Part shown: positions 36,021 to 45,546 of the stretch, piece by piece | How positions within the stretch are numbered: position 1 is the stretch's first letter | How the letters are laid out: each line of letters opens with the position of its first letter | From: Bacillota bacterium | GTDB taxonomy: Bacteria > Bacillota_I > Bacilli_A > Erysipelotrichales > Erysipelotrichaceae | Length of the DNA: 64,000 nucleotides | Assembly: GCA_023249475.1 (NCBI GenBank) | Contig: JAHFCO010000008.1 | Location: 1 to 64,000, forward strand | Direction: 5' to 3' | Made by a program: the position numbers and the translations under genes | Notes under the pieces: generated by a model | Told to the model about the DNA's origin: nothing | Database searches by the model: none | What the model saw: only the letters and a program-made list of their open reading frames with translations

Positions 36021-36836
36021 TTAAATCACGTCGTCGCTTTTGCTTGTGGATACGAAGCCAAGGACGAGTGAACTAAACAGCATGGGTTTTTCATACATCG
36101 AGGCATGCCCGCTGTCGGGGATCATGACCAAGGAGGCATGGGGGATCTTGCTTGCGATGAAGCTTTGTTCCTGGGCCGGCGTGATGTAGTCATGCTCGCA
36201 GGAAACCACCAAGGTCGGCGCCTGGATTTCATGCAGCCGATGCCGGACATCATGGTCGTTGGCGCTGTTGGTCAAGCGGATCATCGCGTTGATGAAGACG
36301 GGGTTGGAGAACACCCCGAGCAGTATTTTCTTGCGGTTGTTCATCCATTCTTGATGTTTCGTGTAGAACGAAGAGGAATAGATGACCGGGATGGTCGTGG
36401 CGTAGTACGCTTCCGGATCGTTGGTCGCCTTGTTCCAAGCGACACCGATCTCCCGTAGCCACGGGCTGGTGTAGGCGGTCGTGTTGAAGAGGAGCAGACG
36501 ACGGACCAATGAAGGATGGTCGATCGCGAACCGCATCGCGACCTCCCCTCCGTAGGAAATCCCGAAGAGATCGATCTGGGTTAACTCGAGATGGTCGCAC
36601 AAGGCTTTCACGACCGATACTTGAATGTCCTGGTTATATTCCAAGCCGTCCAGTTTGCTTGATTTCCCCTGGTCCAACAGATCCACCAAAATCAAACGGT
36701 GTTGGTTGCTGAAGGTTTCGGTGAAGGGTTTCCAGCTTAAGGTCGACATCATGATGCCGTTGAGTAAAACCAAGGGTGTCCCTTGACCATACTCTTCGTA
36801 ATAGACTTCATATTCTTGAAAAGTGAACGTCGCCAT
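36021..36836 (-). CDS. Alpha/beta hydrolase
   Basis: 271 residues. Oxyanion/turn region LVLLNGIMMS, nucleophile elbow GISYGG (Ser), DLLDQGKSS, and a late His in SGHASMY make the alpha/beta hydrolase triad. Its start overlaps the CoA-transferase stop by one base (TAATG). A thioesterase, lactonase or ester hydrolase is possible; the operon setting suggests action on a CoA ester or the imported substrate. Confidence 0.85.
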   Translation of the reverse strand: MATFTFQEYEVYYEEYGQGTPLVLLNGIMMSTLSWKPFTETFSNQHRLILVDLLDQGKSSKLDGLEYNQDIQVSVVKALCDHLELTQIDLFGISYGGEVAMRFAIDHPSLVRRLLLFNTTAYTSPWLREIGVAWNKATNDPEAYYATTIPVIYSSSFYTKHQEWMNNRKKILLGVFSNPVFINAMIRLTNSANDHDVRHRLHEIQAPTLVVSCEHDYITPAQEQSFIASKIPHASLVMIPDSGHASMYEKPMLFSSLVLGFVSTSKSDDVI

Positions 36837-38143
36837 TACATCAGGATCCCGAGATCTTTCGCTTGTTTCAACAGATCTTCACGGTAATCCGGGTGGGCGA
36901 TCGCGATTAAGCGATGGACACGTTCACGGATGTTGGTCCCGCGCAAGGCGGCGACCCCGTATTCGGTGACGACGAAATCGACATCGTTTCGCGACAAGGT
37001 GACGGCCGCCCCCGGTTTCAGCTGAGGGACGATCTTGGAGACTTCTTCACGCTCTCCGGTGAGAGGGTTTTTCACCATCGCCGTGGAATACAGGGCGATG
37101 AACGATTTGCCTTCTTTGGAATTCTGCGCCCCGATCGCCGTATCCGCTTGTCCGCCGGTTCCGCTGAATTGGAGCGAACCGATCGATTCGCTGCAGCACT
37201 GGCCGGTCAAGTCGATTTCCAGGGTCGTGTTGATGGAGATTTGATGATCGTTGAGACCGATGACGGCCGGATCGTTGACATAGCCTCCGTCAAGGATCAG
37301 GATCGCCGGGTTGTGGTCGAGGTAGTCATAGAGTTCCTGGGTTCCCAAGGCGAAAGTCGCGACCATCTTCCCGCGATGAAGGGTCTTCTTCTCACCGGTG
37401 ATGACGCCCATTTTGGCCAGGCGCATCAAGCCCGTCGTCAGCATTTCGGTGTGCACGCCAAGGTCCTTCTTATCGTGCAGGTAGTTGGCGACGGCGTTGG
37501 GGATGCCGCCGATCCCGAGTTGGATGCAATCGCCGTCCTGGATGTAGGAAGCGATGTATTGTCCGATCTTCTCGTCTTTTTCGTTGGATTGCACTTCCGG
37601 CAAGACGGGCACCGGATAGTCCGCTTCGATCAGGTAATCGATTTTATTGATATGGAGTTCGACATCGCCATAGGTATAGGGCATGTTCGGATTGATTTCA
37701 AGGATCACGAGCTTGGCTTGGTCGATCGTCATCTTTTCATAGGTGTTGGAAAGGGACAAGGAAACATAGCCGTGTTTATCGGGCATGGAACAAGCGCCGA
37801 CATAGAGGTCGGGCGTCACATGGTGCAGGCGTTTGGAGCCGGCGAGATGAAGGTGGTTGGGGATGAAGGAAATGTTCCCGTTCTTGTGCGCTTTACGCAA
37901 CGCCGGGGAATAGAACCATCCGTCCACGTTGAAACTGTTCTTGTATTCTTCTTTGATGAAGGGCGCGTCGCACATCGGAAGGCAGTTGGTGATGGTAACG
38001 TTATTGACGCGGTCCGCGATCGTATGCAGATTCAGCATGAATAAGCGGGCTTCGGCGCTGCCGAGTCCGGTGACGATCTGATCGCCGGTTTTCACTTTGG
38101 AGAGGGCTTCTTCGACGGTGATCAGTTTATGAGCGTAGTCCAT
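36836..38143 (-). CDS. Acetyl-CoA hydrolase/transferase family CoA-transferase
   Basis: 435 residues, 4-hydroxybutyrate/butyryl-CoA:acetate CoA-transferase type. The glycine-rich GIGGIPNAVANYL, VHTEMLTTG with the likely catalytic Glu, and GTGGQADTAIGAQNSKEGKSF are characteristic. Such enzymes swap CoA between butyryl-CoA (or another acyl-CoA) and acetate. It comes after the LIV transporter genes, separated from livK by a strong hairpin. In the fermentative reading it releases butyrate and forms acetyl-CoA; in the catabolic reading it activates an imported acid. Confidence 0.88.
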   Translation of the reverse strand: MDYAHKLITVEEALSKVKTGDQIVTGLGSAEARLFMLNLHTIADRVNNVTITNCLPMCDAPFIKEEYKNSFNVDGWFYSPALRKAHKNGNISFIPNHLHLAGSKRLHHVTPDLYVGACSMPDKHGYVSLSLSNTYEKMTIDQAKLVILEINPNMPYTYGDVELHINKIDYLIEADYPVPVLPEVQSNEKDEKIGQYIASYIQDGDCIQLGIGGIPNAVANYLHDKKDLGVHTEMLTTGLMRLAKMGVITGEKKTLHRGKMVATFALGTQELYDYLDHNPAILILDGGYVNDPAVIGLNDHQISINTTLEIDLTGQCCSESIGSLQFSGTGGQADTAIGAQNSKEGKSFIALYSTAMVKNPLTGEREEVSKIVPQLKPGAAVTLSRNDVDFVVTEYGVAALRGTNIRERVHRLIAIAHPDYREDLLKQAKDLGILM

Positions 38144-38157
38144 GGTAAACCTCCTTT

Positions 38158-38188
38158 AAAAAACACGGGGGAGGGAATTCCCTCCCCC
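38158..38188 (-). terminator. Strong hairpin terminator after livK
   Basis: GGGGGAGGG-AATT-CCCTCCCCC is a perfect palindromic 9-bp stem; on the minus strand GTG and then TTTTTT follow. It lies inside the long operon, between the binding protein and the CoA-transferase genes. Confidence 0.88.
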
Positions 38189-38204
38189 ATTGTTTCATTG
38201 TAAC

Positions 38205-39413
38205 CTATTTGTTAAGAATTTCGTCCATGTTCGCCAAAGGTTCGACTTCAACCCACATCGTCGGGGCGGTCGGGTCCACTTTGGACAGATTCATTTCCTG
38301 GGTTCCCATACGTGCACCGTCGGCATAGTCGATGACGCCGCCGAACGGATTGGTGATCGGATCGGATTCCATGGCTGCGATGTACTTTTCCCAAGTTACG
38401 GTTCCTTCGACGCGCTTGAGGCCTTCGACGAAGAAGTAGGCGGCGATCCATCCCGTCATCGCATAGGCGTTGGCGGCATAGGCGGCATCGATGTTCTGGG
38501 CGTATTCGGCGATCGCGGCTTGGTGGGCGGCGTCGAACGCTACCCAACCGTTTCCGTAGACATCGAACTTACCGGCGATTTGATCCTTGAACAGGTTCGC
38601 GATCGCGGGGGAAACGTTGACATACGTGGTGATGACGTCTTTATTGACATCCTGGGCAGCCAATTCTTTGATGATCGTCGGGATGGTCGCCTGGATGGCG
38701 GCACCGATGACGAAATCGACGTTGGCGTTCTTGATCGTCGTGACGGCGGCGGAAACGTCCGTGGCACCGGCGGCGACTTGGACTTCGACGAGTTCGACGC
38801 CGAGTTCGGCGGCTTTCAGCTTGGCACCGGCTAACAGGTCTTTACCGGCATCGTCGCTGGTGGAGATGACACCGATTTTCTTGGCGCCGAAGTTACCGAC
38901 GGCGCGTGCGACCATGATCTGGCCTTCCGTCTTGTAGATCGGTTGAACCGGGAAGATGTTCAGGTTCTTTTCTTCAGCGGTGGCTTTGTCATCGTACAAC
39001 TGACCGATGCCCGTCGCGAAGTAAACCGCCGGGATACCGGCATCCTTAAGATCCTGCAAGGTCGCGCCGACGACGGGGGTACCGAAGTGACCGACGATCG
39101 CGAAGACTTTGTCGTCGTTGATGAACGAATCGAGACAGGCTTTGCCTTTGACGGGATCGAATTCATCGTCGTTGTGCAGGAATTCGATTTCGCGGCCATC
39201 GACACCGCCTTTGGAATTCACATAGGCCAGATATGCTTTGATGCCTTCTGTGAACGGAACACCGACCGGCGCGAACGCACCGGAGGTTGCGGCGCAGTTC
39301 GCGATCAGGACTTTGTCGTCCGTAACGCCTTGCGCGGCGACTTCTTCTTTCTTGCAGGCTGCCATGCTGCCCAGCAGCATAACGGAGAGAAGAACCACTA
39401 AAATTTTCTTCAT
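38205..39413 (-). CDS. livK: ABC transporter substrate-binding lipoprotein (LIV-type)
   Basis: 402 residues. Signal peptide MKKILVVLLSVMLLGSMAAC with a lipobox ending at Cys20, then a type I periplasmic-binding fold of the branched-chain amino acid family (FAPVGVPFTEGIKAYLAYVN, VGHFGTPVVGA). Start at 39413 follows AGGAGG by nine bases; upstream ATGs lack RBS. Paired with the LivF/G/M/H genes directly upstream. The substrate may be a branched-chain amino acid or a small carboxylate; LIV-type systems carry either. Confidence 0.92.
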   Translation of the reverse strand: MKKILVVLLSVMLLGSMAACKKEEVAAQGVTDDKVLIANCAATSGAFAPVGVPFTEGIKAYLAYVNSKGGVDGREIEFLHNDDEFDPVKGKACLDSFINDDKVFAIVGHFGTPVVGATLQDLKDAGIPAVYFATGIGQLYDDKATAEEKNLNIFPVQPIYKTEGQIMVARAVGNFGAKKIGVISTSDDAGKDLLAGAKLKAAELGVELVEVQVAAGATDVSAAVTTIKNANVDFVIGAAIQATIPTIIKELAAQDVNKDVITTYVNVSPAIANLFKDQIAGKFDVYGNGWVAFDAAHQAAIAEYAQNIDAAYAANAYAMTGWIAAYFFVEGLKRVEGTVTWEKYIAAMESDPITNPFGGVIDYADGARMGTQEMNLSKVDPTAPTMWVEVEPLANMDEILNK

Positions 39414-39458
39414 AAGATGTTTCCTCCTTTTATCATAATGCCCTAGCATTATTTCCAT

Positions 39459-40178
39459 TTAGTGCGACCCCAGATAGGCTTCGATGAGCTTGGGATCGTG
39501 CAACAATTCTTGTGCCGGACCATGGGTACGGATGACCCCGAGTTCAAGCACGTAGGCGTAATCGGCGATTTTCAGCGTTTGCGCGGCGTTTTGTTCGACG
39601 ATGATCACCGTGACGCCCGCATCGCGGATTTCGGTGACGATCTTCAGGATGTCGCGGACGATGAGCGGGGCCAACCCGAGCGAAGGTTCATCCAGGAGTA
39701 GGATCTTGGGTGAACTCATCAAGGCGCGCCCGATCGCAAGCATCTGCTGTTCTCCCCCGGACAATGTGGATGCGACTTGGTTCTTGCGCTCCTTCAACAC
39801 CGGGAAATAACCGTAGACTTTCTGGAAGTTCGCTTTGACTTCCTTGCGGCTCTTCACGGTGAAGGCGCCGACTTTCAGATTCTCTTCGACGGTCAGGTCG
39901 CGGAAGACCTGACGTCCTTCCGGACTTTGGGCGATGCCGATCGTGGCGATCTTCTCCGCTTCGAGATGGCTGATTTCTTTTCCGAGGAACTGGATCGATC
40001 CGCCGGTCGGCTTGATCAATCCGGAGATGGTACGTAAGGTCGTCGTCTTCCCTGCGCCGTTGGCGCCCAGCAGCGCGACGACGCTGCCTTCCTTCACGGT
40101 GATGTCGATGCCTTTCAAGGCTTCGATGGCACCGTAGTTCACTTTGAGGTTACGGATTTCCAACGCGTTGTTTCTCAT
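39459..40178 (-). CDS. livF: LIV-type ABC transporter ATPase LivF
   Basis: 239 residues. Walker A LLGANGAGKTT, the LivF-specific SPEGRQVFRDLTVEENL, signature TLSGGEQQML and Walker B ILLLDEPSLGLAP. Cytoplasmic ATPase partner of LivG. Start overlaps livG end by four bases. Confidence 0.95.
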   Translation of the reverse strand: MRNNALEIRNLKVNYGAIEALKGIDITVKEGSVVALLGANGAGKTTTLRTISGLIKPTGGSIQFLGKEISHLEAEKIATIGIAQSPEGRQVFRDLTVEENLKVGAFTVKSRKEVKANFQKVYGYFPVLKERKNQVASTLSGGEQQMLAIGRALMSSPKILLLDEPSLGLAPLIVRDILKIVTEIRDAGVTVIIVEQNAAQTLKIADYAYVLELGVIRTHGPAQELLHDPKLIEAYLGSH

Positions 40179-40987
40179 TGGTCGGCCTCCGTTTCGCCAA
40201 GGTAGGCGGCTTGGACATCTTTGTTGCGCTGGATTTCCTTGGGGCTTCCGACCGCCAGGAACTTCCCGAAGTTGATGGCGCAGATCTTATCGCAGACATC
40301 CATGACCAACCGCATGTCATGTTCGACCAAGAGGACGGCGCAACCGTATTTGTCGCGGATGGTCCGGATGACTTTCGCCAGGTTGACCGTTTCGATGTCG
40401 TTGAGACCGGCGGCGGGTTCGTCCAGGATGATGAGTTTAGGATGACACATCAGCGTACGGGCCAACTCGACTTTTTTCAGGATGCCGTAGGGTTGTCCGC
40501 CGGCCGGTAGAAGCATGCGGTCGGCGATGCCAAGGAACGTCAGGACCTCGATGGCTTCGTTGCGAAGCGCGGTTTCTTCATCTTTGGCTTTTTTGGTTTT
40601 CAGGGCTTGGGCCAAGAGCGAACTCTTGAAATCGATGTGCGCCCCGATCAACACGTTGTCCAGGATGCTTAGTTCGCGGATCAGTTCGACGTTTTGGAAG
40701 GTACGGACCAAACCGAGTTTGATGATTTCGTGGACGGGATGGTCGATCAGGTTGGTGACCTTGCCATGTTTGTCCCGGAAGTAGATTTTCCCGTGGTTGG
40801 GACGATAGAACTGGGTGATGCAGTTGAAGGCGGTCGTCTTCCCCGCCCCGTTGGGACCGATCAGACCGAAGATTTCCTTTTCCTTGATTTCAAAGCTCAG
40901 GTTATCCACGGCCTTCAAGCCGCCAAACGAGATGCTTAACTCTTCCAGACGAAGGACCGATCCTTCTTGCAGATCAAGATTGCTCAC
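40175..40987 (-). CDS. livG: LIV-type ABC transporter ATPase LivG
   Basis: 270 residues from the GTG at 40987, which overlaps the livM stop (GTGA) and has AAGGTG six bases ahead; an ATG ten codons earlier lies inside livM and is less likely. Walker A LIGPNGAGKTT, FQNVELIRELSILDN, and LDEPAAGLNDIET are LivG hallmarks. The usual LSGGQQR signature is changed: the corresponding stretch reads PYGILKKVELARTLM, lacking SGG. Confidence 0.92.
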   Translation of the reverse strand: MSNLDLQEGSVLRLEELSISFGGLKAVDNLSFEIKEKEIFGLIGPNGAGKTTAFNCITQFYRPNHGKIYFRDKHGKVTNLIDHPVHEIIKLGLVRTFQNVELIRELSILDNVLIGAHIDFKSSLLAQALKTKKAKDEETALRNEAIEVLTFLGIADRMLLPAGGQPYGILKKVELARTLMCHPKLIILDEPAAGLNDIETVNLAKVIRTIRDKYGCAVLLVEHDMRLVMDVCDKICAINFGKFLAVGSPKEIQRNKDVQAAYLGETEADQ

Positions 40988-42000
40988 GGTTTCACCTTCG
41001 CTTTCACTTTGCCCCACAGTTTCTTCATGTCGTTGCCGAGATAGATCAGACCGTAGGGATAATACATGATGACGACGATAATCAGGATGCCGTTGATGAT
41101 GTAGGCGAACCCGGGCATGGCTCCGAAATACGGGATTTGTTTGAGAAACAAATCCGGGACGGCGAAGACCACGAAGACGCCGAGGATCGTACCATAGATG
41201 TTCCGAACGCCGCCGATGATGATGGCCGAGAGGATGTTCAGCGACATGCCCAGGGTCCAGGTCGGGGGGTAGGTGTATTTGATGAAGTGGATATACAGGA
41301 TGCCCGAGAGGGCGGCGAGACTTGTGGCGAGGGCGAAGGCGACCAAACGGTATTTGAGCAGATGCACGCCCATCGCCTGGGCGGCGGCTTCGCTGCCGCG
41401 CATCGCATTGAGTGCGCGTCCCATCTGACCGTTGATCATGTTATGGATGAGGATCATGACCCCGACCAACACGACCACCAATAACAGATACGTGCCGTAT
41501 TTGTCGAGTTGGAAGAATCCCAGCAACTTCGGATAACCCGCGGTCTTGCCGGAGAAGCCGTTGGTGATGTCGCCGAACTCTTCAAAGGATTTACGCAGGA
41601 TTTCGGAAACGCTGAGGGTCGCGATGGCCAGATACAAGCCTTCGATCTTCAGCGAGACCAAGCCGACCAGGATGCCGACCGCCAAGGGGATCGAAAGCGC
41701 CAAGAGCACGGCGACTTCGAAGGGGAGTTTCAGGTTCACGGTGACATAGGCGGAGATGTAGGCCGCCAAGCCCATGAATCCGGCGGTTCCCAAGGAGATC
41801 AGGCCGGACCAGCCCAACAGGAGGTTGAGTCCGATGGCGGCGACGGAATAGATGATGACGCTGCCGACCAGGGTGAGATAGGAGTTCCGCAGCAAGCCCA
41901 GTTCGATGAGAAGCGGGACAAGGCAGAGGACGGCTCCGAATAAGACATAGTTCAAGTGTGCGTTCTTTTTCAGGTTGAATGCCGGTTTTTTGATTTTCAT
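40984..42000 (-). CDS. livM: LIV-type ABC transporter permease LivM
   Basis: 338 residues, eight to ten hydrophobic helices; GYSGLIS-like GWSGLISLGTAGFMGLAAY and the EAA-like loop AMRGSEAAAQAMG contact the ATPases. Located between livH and livG. Confidence 0.94.
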   Translation of the reverse strand: MKIKKPAFNLKKNAHLNYVLFGAVLCLVPLLIELGLLRNSYLTLVGSVIIYSVAAIGLNLLLGWSGLISLGTAGFMGLAAYISAYVTVNLKLPFEVAVLLALSIPLAVGILVGLVSLKIEGLYLAIATLSVSEILRKSFEEFGDITNGFSGKTAGYPKLLGFFQLDKYGTYLLLVVVLVGVMILIHNMINGQMGRALNAMRGSEAAAQAMGVHLLKYRLVAFALATSLAALSGILYIHFIKYTYPPTWTLGMSLNILSAIIIGGVRNIYGTILGVFVVFAVPDLFLKQIPYFGAMPGFAYIINGILIIVVIMYYPYGLIYLGNDMKKLWGKVKAKVKP

Positions 42001-42008
42001 GGACGCAC

Positions 42009-42884
42009 CTACACTTTCTTCACGATCTTCTTACCGATCAAACCGTAAGGACGGAAGACGATGAAGATGAGGATCCCCAGATACAGAAGCTGTTCGCCCC
42101 AGACCGAGGAGACATAGTAGACCAGGAGGTTCTTGGCGATGCCGATGATGTAGGCTCCCAGGACCGGACCATAGAAGGTCTGGAATCCGCCCAAGACACA
42201 AGCGATCAAGGCATTGAGTTGGACCCCGTCCATCAGGTTGAGGGTCACCGAGGTGAACGGCGCCGTCATGACGCCGGCCAGGACACCTAATACGGCCGCG
42301 ACCGCCCATGCGACCATGGTGACGGTTTTGGTGGGGACGCCCATGAGACGGGCGGTGAATTCGTTGGAAGCGGTGGTACGGATCGCCAAGCCCCACTTCG
42401 TCCGTTGAAGGACATAGAAGAGGACGGCCATGACGCTCAGTCCGAACCCGATGTTCAAGATCCCGTTGAACGAGATCGATGCACCGGCGACGGGTAGGCT
42501 GCCGGTCGGGATCAGTTGGGGAAGATTCAAGGGGTCGACACCGAAGAGAAACGGCGTCACTCCGACGAAAATCATGATCAAACCCAAAGTGATGATTTGT
42601 TTGGCGACCGGGGAGACTTTCTTGGTATGGCGGATGATCACGAAGTCGACCGTAAAGCCGGTGATCAAGGCGCTGACCATCCCTCCGATGATCGCCAGCC
42701 ACAACGGCATGCCGGCGGTGGTGAAGAGGAAGGTGACGACGAAGGTATTGAACATCCCCATGGCGCCTTGGGCGAAGTGGGTGATGTTGGAGGTGCGATA
42801 GATGATGATGATGCCAAGGGCGGCTAAGGAGTAGATACTCCCTGTTTCCAGGGATCTCAGCACGAGCTGGACGAAGGTGCTCAC
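42009..42884 (-). CDS. livH: LIV-type ABC transporter permease LivH
   Basis: 291 residues. N-terminal LETGSIYSLAALGIIIIYRTSNITHFAQGAMG is the LivH start in pieces, and ASNEFTARLMGV is the coupling loop. About eight membrane helices. Overlaps the KASIII-like gene by four bases, which ties the transporter to the acyl-CoA genes. Confidence 0.94.
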   Translation of the reverse strand: MSTFVQLVLRSLETGSIYSLAALGIIIIYRTSNITHFAQGAMGMFNTFVVTFLFTTAGMPLWLAIIGGMVSALITGFTVDFVIIRHTKKVSPVAKQIITLGLIMIFVGVTPFLFGVDPLNLPQLIPTGSLPVAGASISFNGILNIGFGLSVMAVLFYVLQRTKWGLAIRTTASNEFTARLMGVPTKTVTMVAWAVAAVLGVLAGVMTAPFTSVTLNLMDGVQLNALIACVLGGFQTFYGPVLGAYIIGIAKNLLVYYVSSVWGEQLLYLGILIFIVFRPYGLIGKKIVKKV

Positions 42885-43909
42885 TGCGCGTCCCCCCAGA
42901 CAACGATGCTGGCGGCCCAGACATAGCCGATGCCGGCCGCGATCATGCAGACCACGGTCCCATCCTTGACTTTCCCTTCTTTCAGGGCAAGATAGAGCGA
43001 GAGGATTTGGTCGACCTGACCGATATGGCCGTAGTTTTCCAAGTAGATCGATTGGTCTTCACGCAAATCCAGATCCTTCAGCATCCCCAGATGTCCCGAA
43101 CGTTTGATATGCAGGATGTCGAGATAGCCGATGTCTTTGCGCTGCAGTTTCGATTTACGTAACGCTTGGTCGATGCAGGTCATCCAGTTTTTCTGGGAGA
43201 CTTCGTTCAAGCGGTCTTTCATACGTTGCGGATCCATCAAACGAAGGGACTTGTAGCCTTCCGCAACGTTTTCGGGTGTCATCGGACAGGCGGTGCCGCC
43301 GATTTCCACCCCCGCGGTGCGGGAGATCGAGCCATCCGCGATCAGATGGGAACCCAAGAGCAGGTTTTTATTCGCGTTTTTCTTCAACAAGATCGCGCCG
43401 CCGCCGGCGCCAAGATTGTACATCATCGACATATCCTTATCGGTATAGTCGACGAAGTCGCCGTTACGGTAACCGCCGCAAACCAGGACGACGTGGATGT
43501 CATCATCCGCGACCAGCATGTCTTTGGCCATCTTCATCGCCGCGACGGATGTGCAGCACCGGTTTTGGACATCGATGCCCCAGGCGTTGATCGCCCCGAT
43601 GCGGTCTTGGATGTATAAGGCGGAGGTGGTGAGGGGGTATTCTTTCCATTCTTCGCCGAAACACAGGATGACGTCGATTTCTTCCGGTTTCACGTCGGAA
43701 TTTTTCAGACAATCCAGTGCGGCGAGCGCACCCATTTCCTGGGTGCCGTCGTTCTTGCCCGGGATGGTCTTTTGGACGATGCCCAGCTTGTCGATGATCG
43801 CCTGGGTCGACCAGACGCCTTTGGTGGCGGTGGAAATCTCCGCGGCCGACATCGTCGATTGCGGGAGATAGATTCCGATGCCTACGATGCCTACGTTTTG
43901 AGTTGACAT
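42881..43909 (-). CDS. KASIII/HMG-CoA-synthase-like thiolase-fold enzyme
   Basis: 342 residues. GIVGIGIYLPQ at the N-terminus, the nucleophile region DVQNRCCTSVAAMKMA (Cys), HIKRSGHLGM in the place of the usual His motif and YGHIGQVDQ where FabH has YGN. So the active-site Asn seems replaced by His. Enzymes of this group condense or transfer acyl groups from CoA or ACP thioesters; a beta-ketoacyl-CoA forming or degrading role is plausible. Start at 43909 follows AGGAGG by six. In the operon between the hydrolase and livH. Confidence 0.8.
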   Translation of the reverse strand: MSTQNVGIVGIGIYLPQSTMSAAEISTATKGVWSTQAIIDKLGIVQKTIPGKNDGTQEMGALAALDCLKNSDVKPEEIDVILCFGEEWKEYPLTTSALYIQDRIGAINAWGIDVQNRCCTSVAAMKMAKDMLVADDDIHVVLVCGGYRNGDFVDYTDKDMSMMYNLGAGGGAILLKKNANKNLLLGSHLIADGSISRTAGVEIGGTACPMTPENVAEGYKSLRLMDPQRMKDRLNEVSQKNWMTCIDQALRKSKLQRKDIGYLDILHIKRSGHLGMLKDLDLREDQSIYLENYGHIGQVDQILSLYLALKEGKVKDGTVVCMIAAGIGYVWAASIVVWGDAQ

Positions 43910-43927
43910 ATGCAACCTCCTCTACGG

Positions 43928-44818
43928 TTAGAAGTTTTCTTTGAGTGTACGGATGAAGAGATCCAGGTCGTCGGTGATGACGGAGTGCCCGGCGTTTTCG
44001 AAGGTCACCAGTTTCGCACGGTCGCCGAAGAATTGTTTCATTTCCACGGACATGGCGTACGGGACGACATAGTCTTTCGCCCCATGCATAATGACAAGCG
44101 GACACTTGACCAGGTCGATGCGACCCGATCCTTCCGCGACGGCGCTGGCTTCATGGGTGAAGTTGAACATCACCAGGCTATAGTCGACATCCACCAGGTT
44201 GCGCTGCTTCAGCATCGCATCCAGATAATGGTCGTAGTCTTCTTCACTGGGTTGATTTAAGTTATAGATGACGGCGTTCCAGATCGCCTTCAGCATCCCT
44301 TTATCCTTATTGGCATAGGCGGCCAGGATCGGCAGGACCTGGACGGGGTCTTTCGCGATGTCTTCCTTGGTTTTTAACAAGTCGGTCAATACCGGTTGGT
44401 ATTTTTCATCTTTCCTGTACATCGGATAGCCCTTCAAGCCCACCGAATCCAGAAGGAACAGTTTCTTGACGCGGTCGGGCATGTCGGCTGCGATTTCAAG
44501 TACGATGCCGCCGCCGGTCGACCAACCCAAGAGGTTGAAATCTCTCAGATCCAGCGCTTCGATCCACAATTCGACGTCGACCGCGAAATCACGCAGCGAG
44601 TTGAGTTCGTTCTTGTATGAACTGTCGCCGAACCCGCGTAGGTCCACCGCAAAGACGCGATGGTCGTTTTCCAACCGCTCCATGGTGGTTTGGAAATGGA
44701 CGGATGACGACATGTTTCCGTGTACCAGGACGACCAGGTCGCCTTGGGTTCCGGCTTGGCGATACGCGACGGTTTCCCCGTTTCTTAGTTGTAAGGTTTG
44801 GACGGGATAGTGTTTCAT
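43928..44818 (-). CDS. Alpha/beta hydrolase
   Basis: 296 residues. LVHGNMSSS (oxyanion), FAVDLRGFGDS, nucleophile elbow GWSTGG (Ser) and ENAGHSVITDD (His) mark a classic alpha/beta hydrolase of the C-C hydrolase/haloperoxidase/thioesterase sort. Start overlaps the reductase stop by one base (TAATG). Second hydrolase of the block; it is not close to the one at 36021 beyond the fold motifs. Substrate unknown. Confidence 0.85.
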   Translation of the reverse strand: MKHYPVQTLQLRNGETVAYRQAGTQGDLVVLVHGNMSSSVHFQTTMERLENDHRVFAVDLRGFGDSSYKNELNSLRDFAVDVELWIEALDLRDFNLLGWSTGGGIVLEIAADMPDRVKKLFLLDSVGLKGYPMYRKDEKYQPVLTDLLKTKEDIAKDPVQVLPILAAYANKDKGMLKAIWNAVIYNLNQPSEEDYDHYLDAMLKQRNLVDVDYSLVMFNFTHEASAVAEGSGRIDLVKCPLVIMHGAKDYVVPYAMSVEMKQFFGDRAKLVTFENAGHSVITDDLDLFIRTLKENF

Positions 44819-45537
44819 TAGAGTCTCATGCCTCCGTTGACCTCGAGCACATGGCCGGTCACATACGATGCATCGTCACTGGCGAGGAAGAGCGCGGCTT
44901 TCGCGATTTCTTCCGGTTGGCCCAATCGTCCCAGCATCGTCCATGAGGCGAATTTGTCCAACAAGTCCTGCGGAACGGTCTTCAAGATATCCGTCATGAC
45001 ATAACCCGGGGCGATGGCGTTGACGCGGACGTTCCCGCCCTTCATCGCGAATTCTTTCGCCCAGGTTTTCGATAAGCCGATGACGCCGGCTTTGGTGGCC
45101 GCATAGTTGGCTTGTCCGATGTTCCCGTAGACGCCGACGATCGAGGAGATGTTGATGATCGATCCCCCGCCGTTGGCCTGCATGTGCGGTCCGACATGGC
45201 GTGTCAGATTGAAAACGCCTTTGAGGTTGACATCCACGACCAGATCCCACATGTCGTCGGTCATCTTGCGGGTCATCGCATCGCGCGTGATCCCGGCGTT
45301 GTTGACGAGGATGTCGATCTTCCCGTATTTATTCACCACATAATCATATACCTTCTTGCAGCCTTCCACATCCGTGACGTTGAGCTGAACCCCTTCCACG
45401 TTTTCATGCGTGTAGGAGAGATCCCCCATATCGGCTGCGACGACTTTGCATCCTTCATTGGCGAACAATTCCGCCATCGCTTGTCCTAATCCGCGCGCCC
45501 CTCCGGTGATGAGGGCGACTTTGCCTTGAAGTCTCAT
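44818..45537 (-). CDS. FabG/PhaB-like 3-oxoacyl reductase (SDR)
   Basis: 239 residues. TGGARGLGQ cofactor motif, NNAGITRD, the Ser in INISSIVG, YAATKAG (Tyr-x3-Lys), and the C-terminal YVTGHVLEVNGGM make a standard FabG-family reductase. Acting on acetoacetyl-CoA, it would give (R)-3-hydroxybutyryl-CoA with NADPH or NADH. It lies nine bases after the thiolase gene, away from any fatty-acid synthesis genes, so a CoA-ester substrate is the better inference. Confidence 0.9.
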   Translation of the reverse strand: MRLQGKVALITGGARGLGQAMAELFANEGCKVVAADMGDLSYTHENVEGVQLNVTDVEGCKKVYDYVVNKYGKIDILVNNAGITRDAMTRKMTDDMWDLVVDVNLKGVFNLTRHVGPHMQANGGGSIINISSIVGVYGNIGQANYAATKAGVIGLSKTWAKEFAMKGGNVRVNAIAPGYVMTDILKTVPQDLLDKFASWTMLGRLGQPEEIAKAALFLASDDASYVTGHVLEVNGGMRL

Positions 45538-45546
45538 GTGTTTTCC

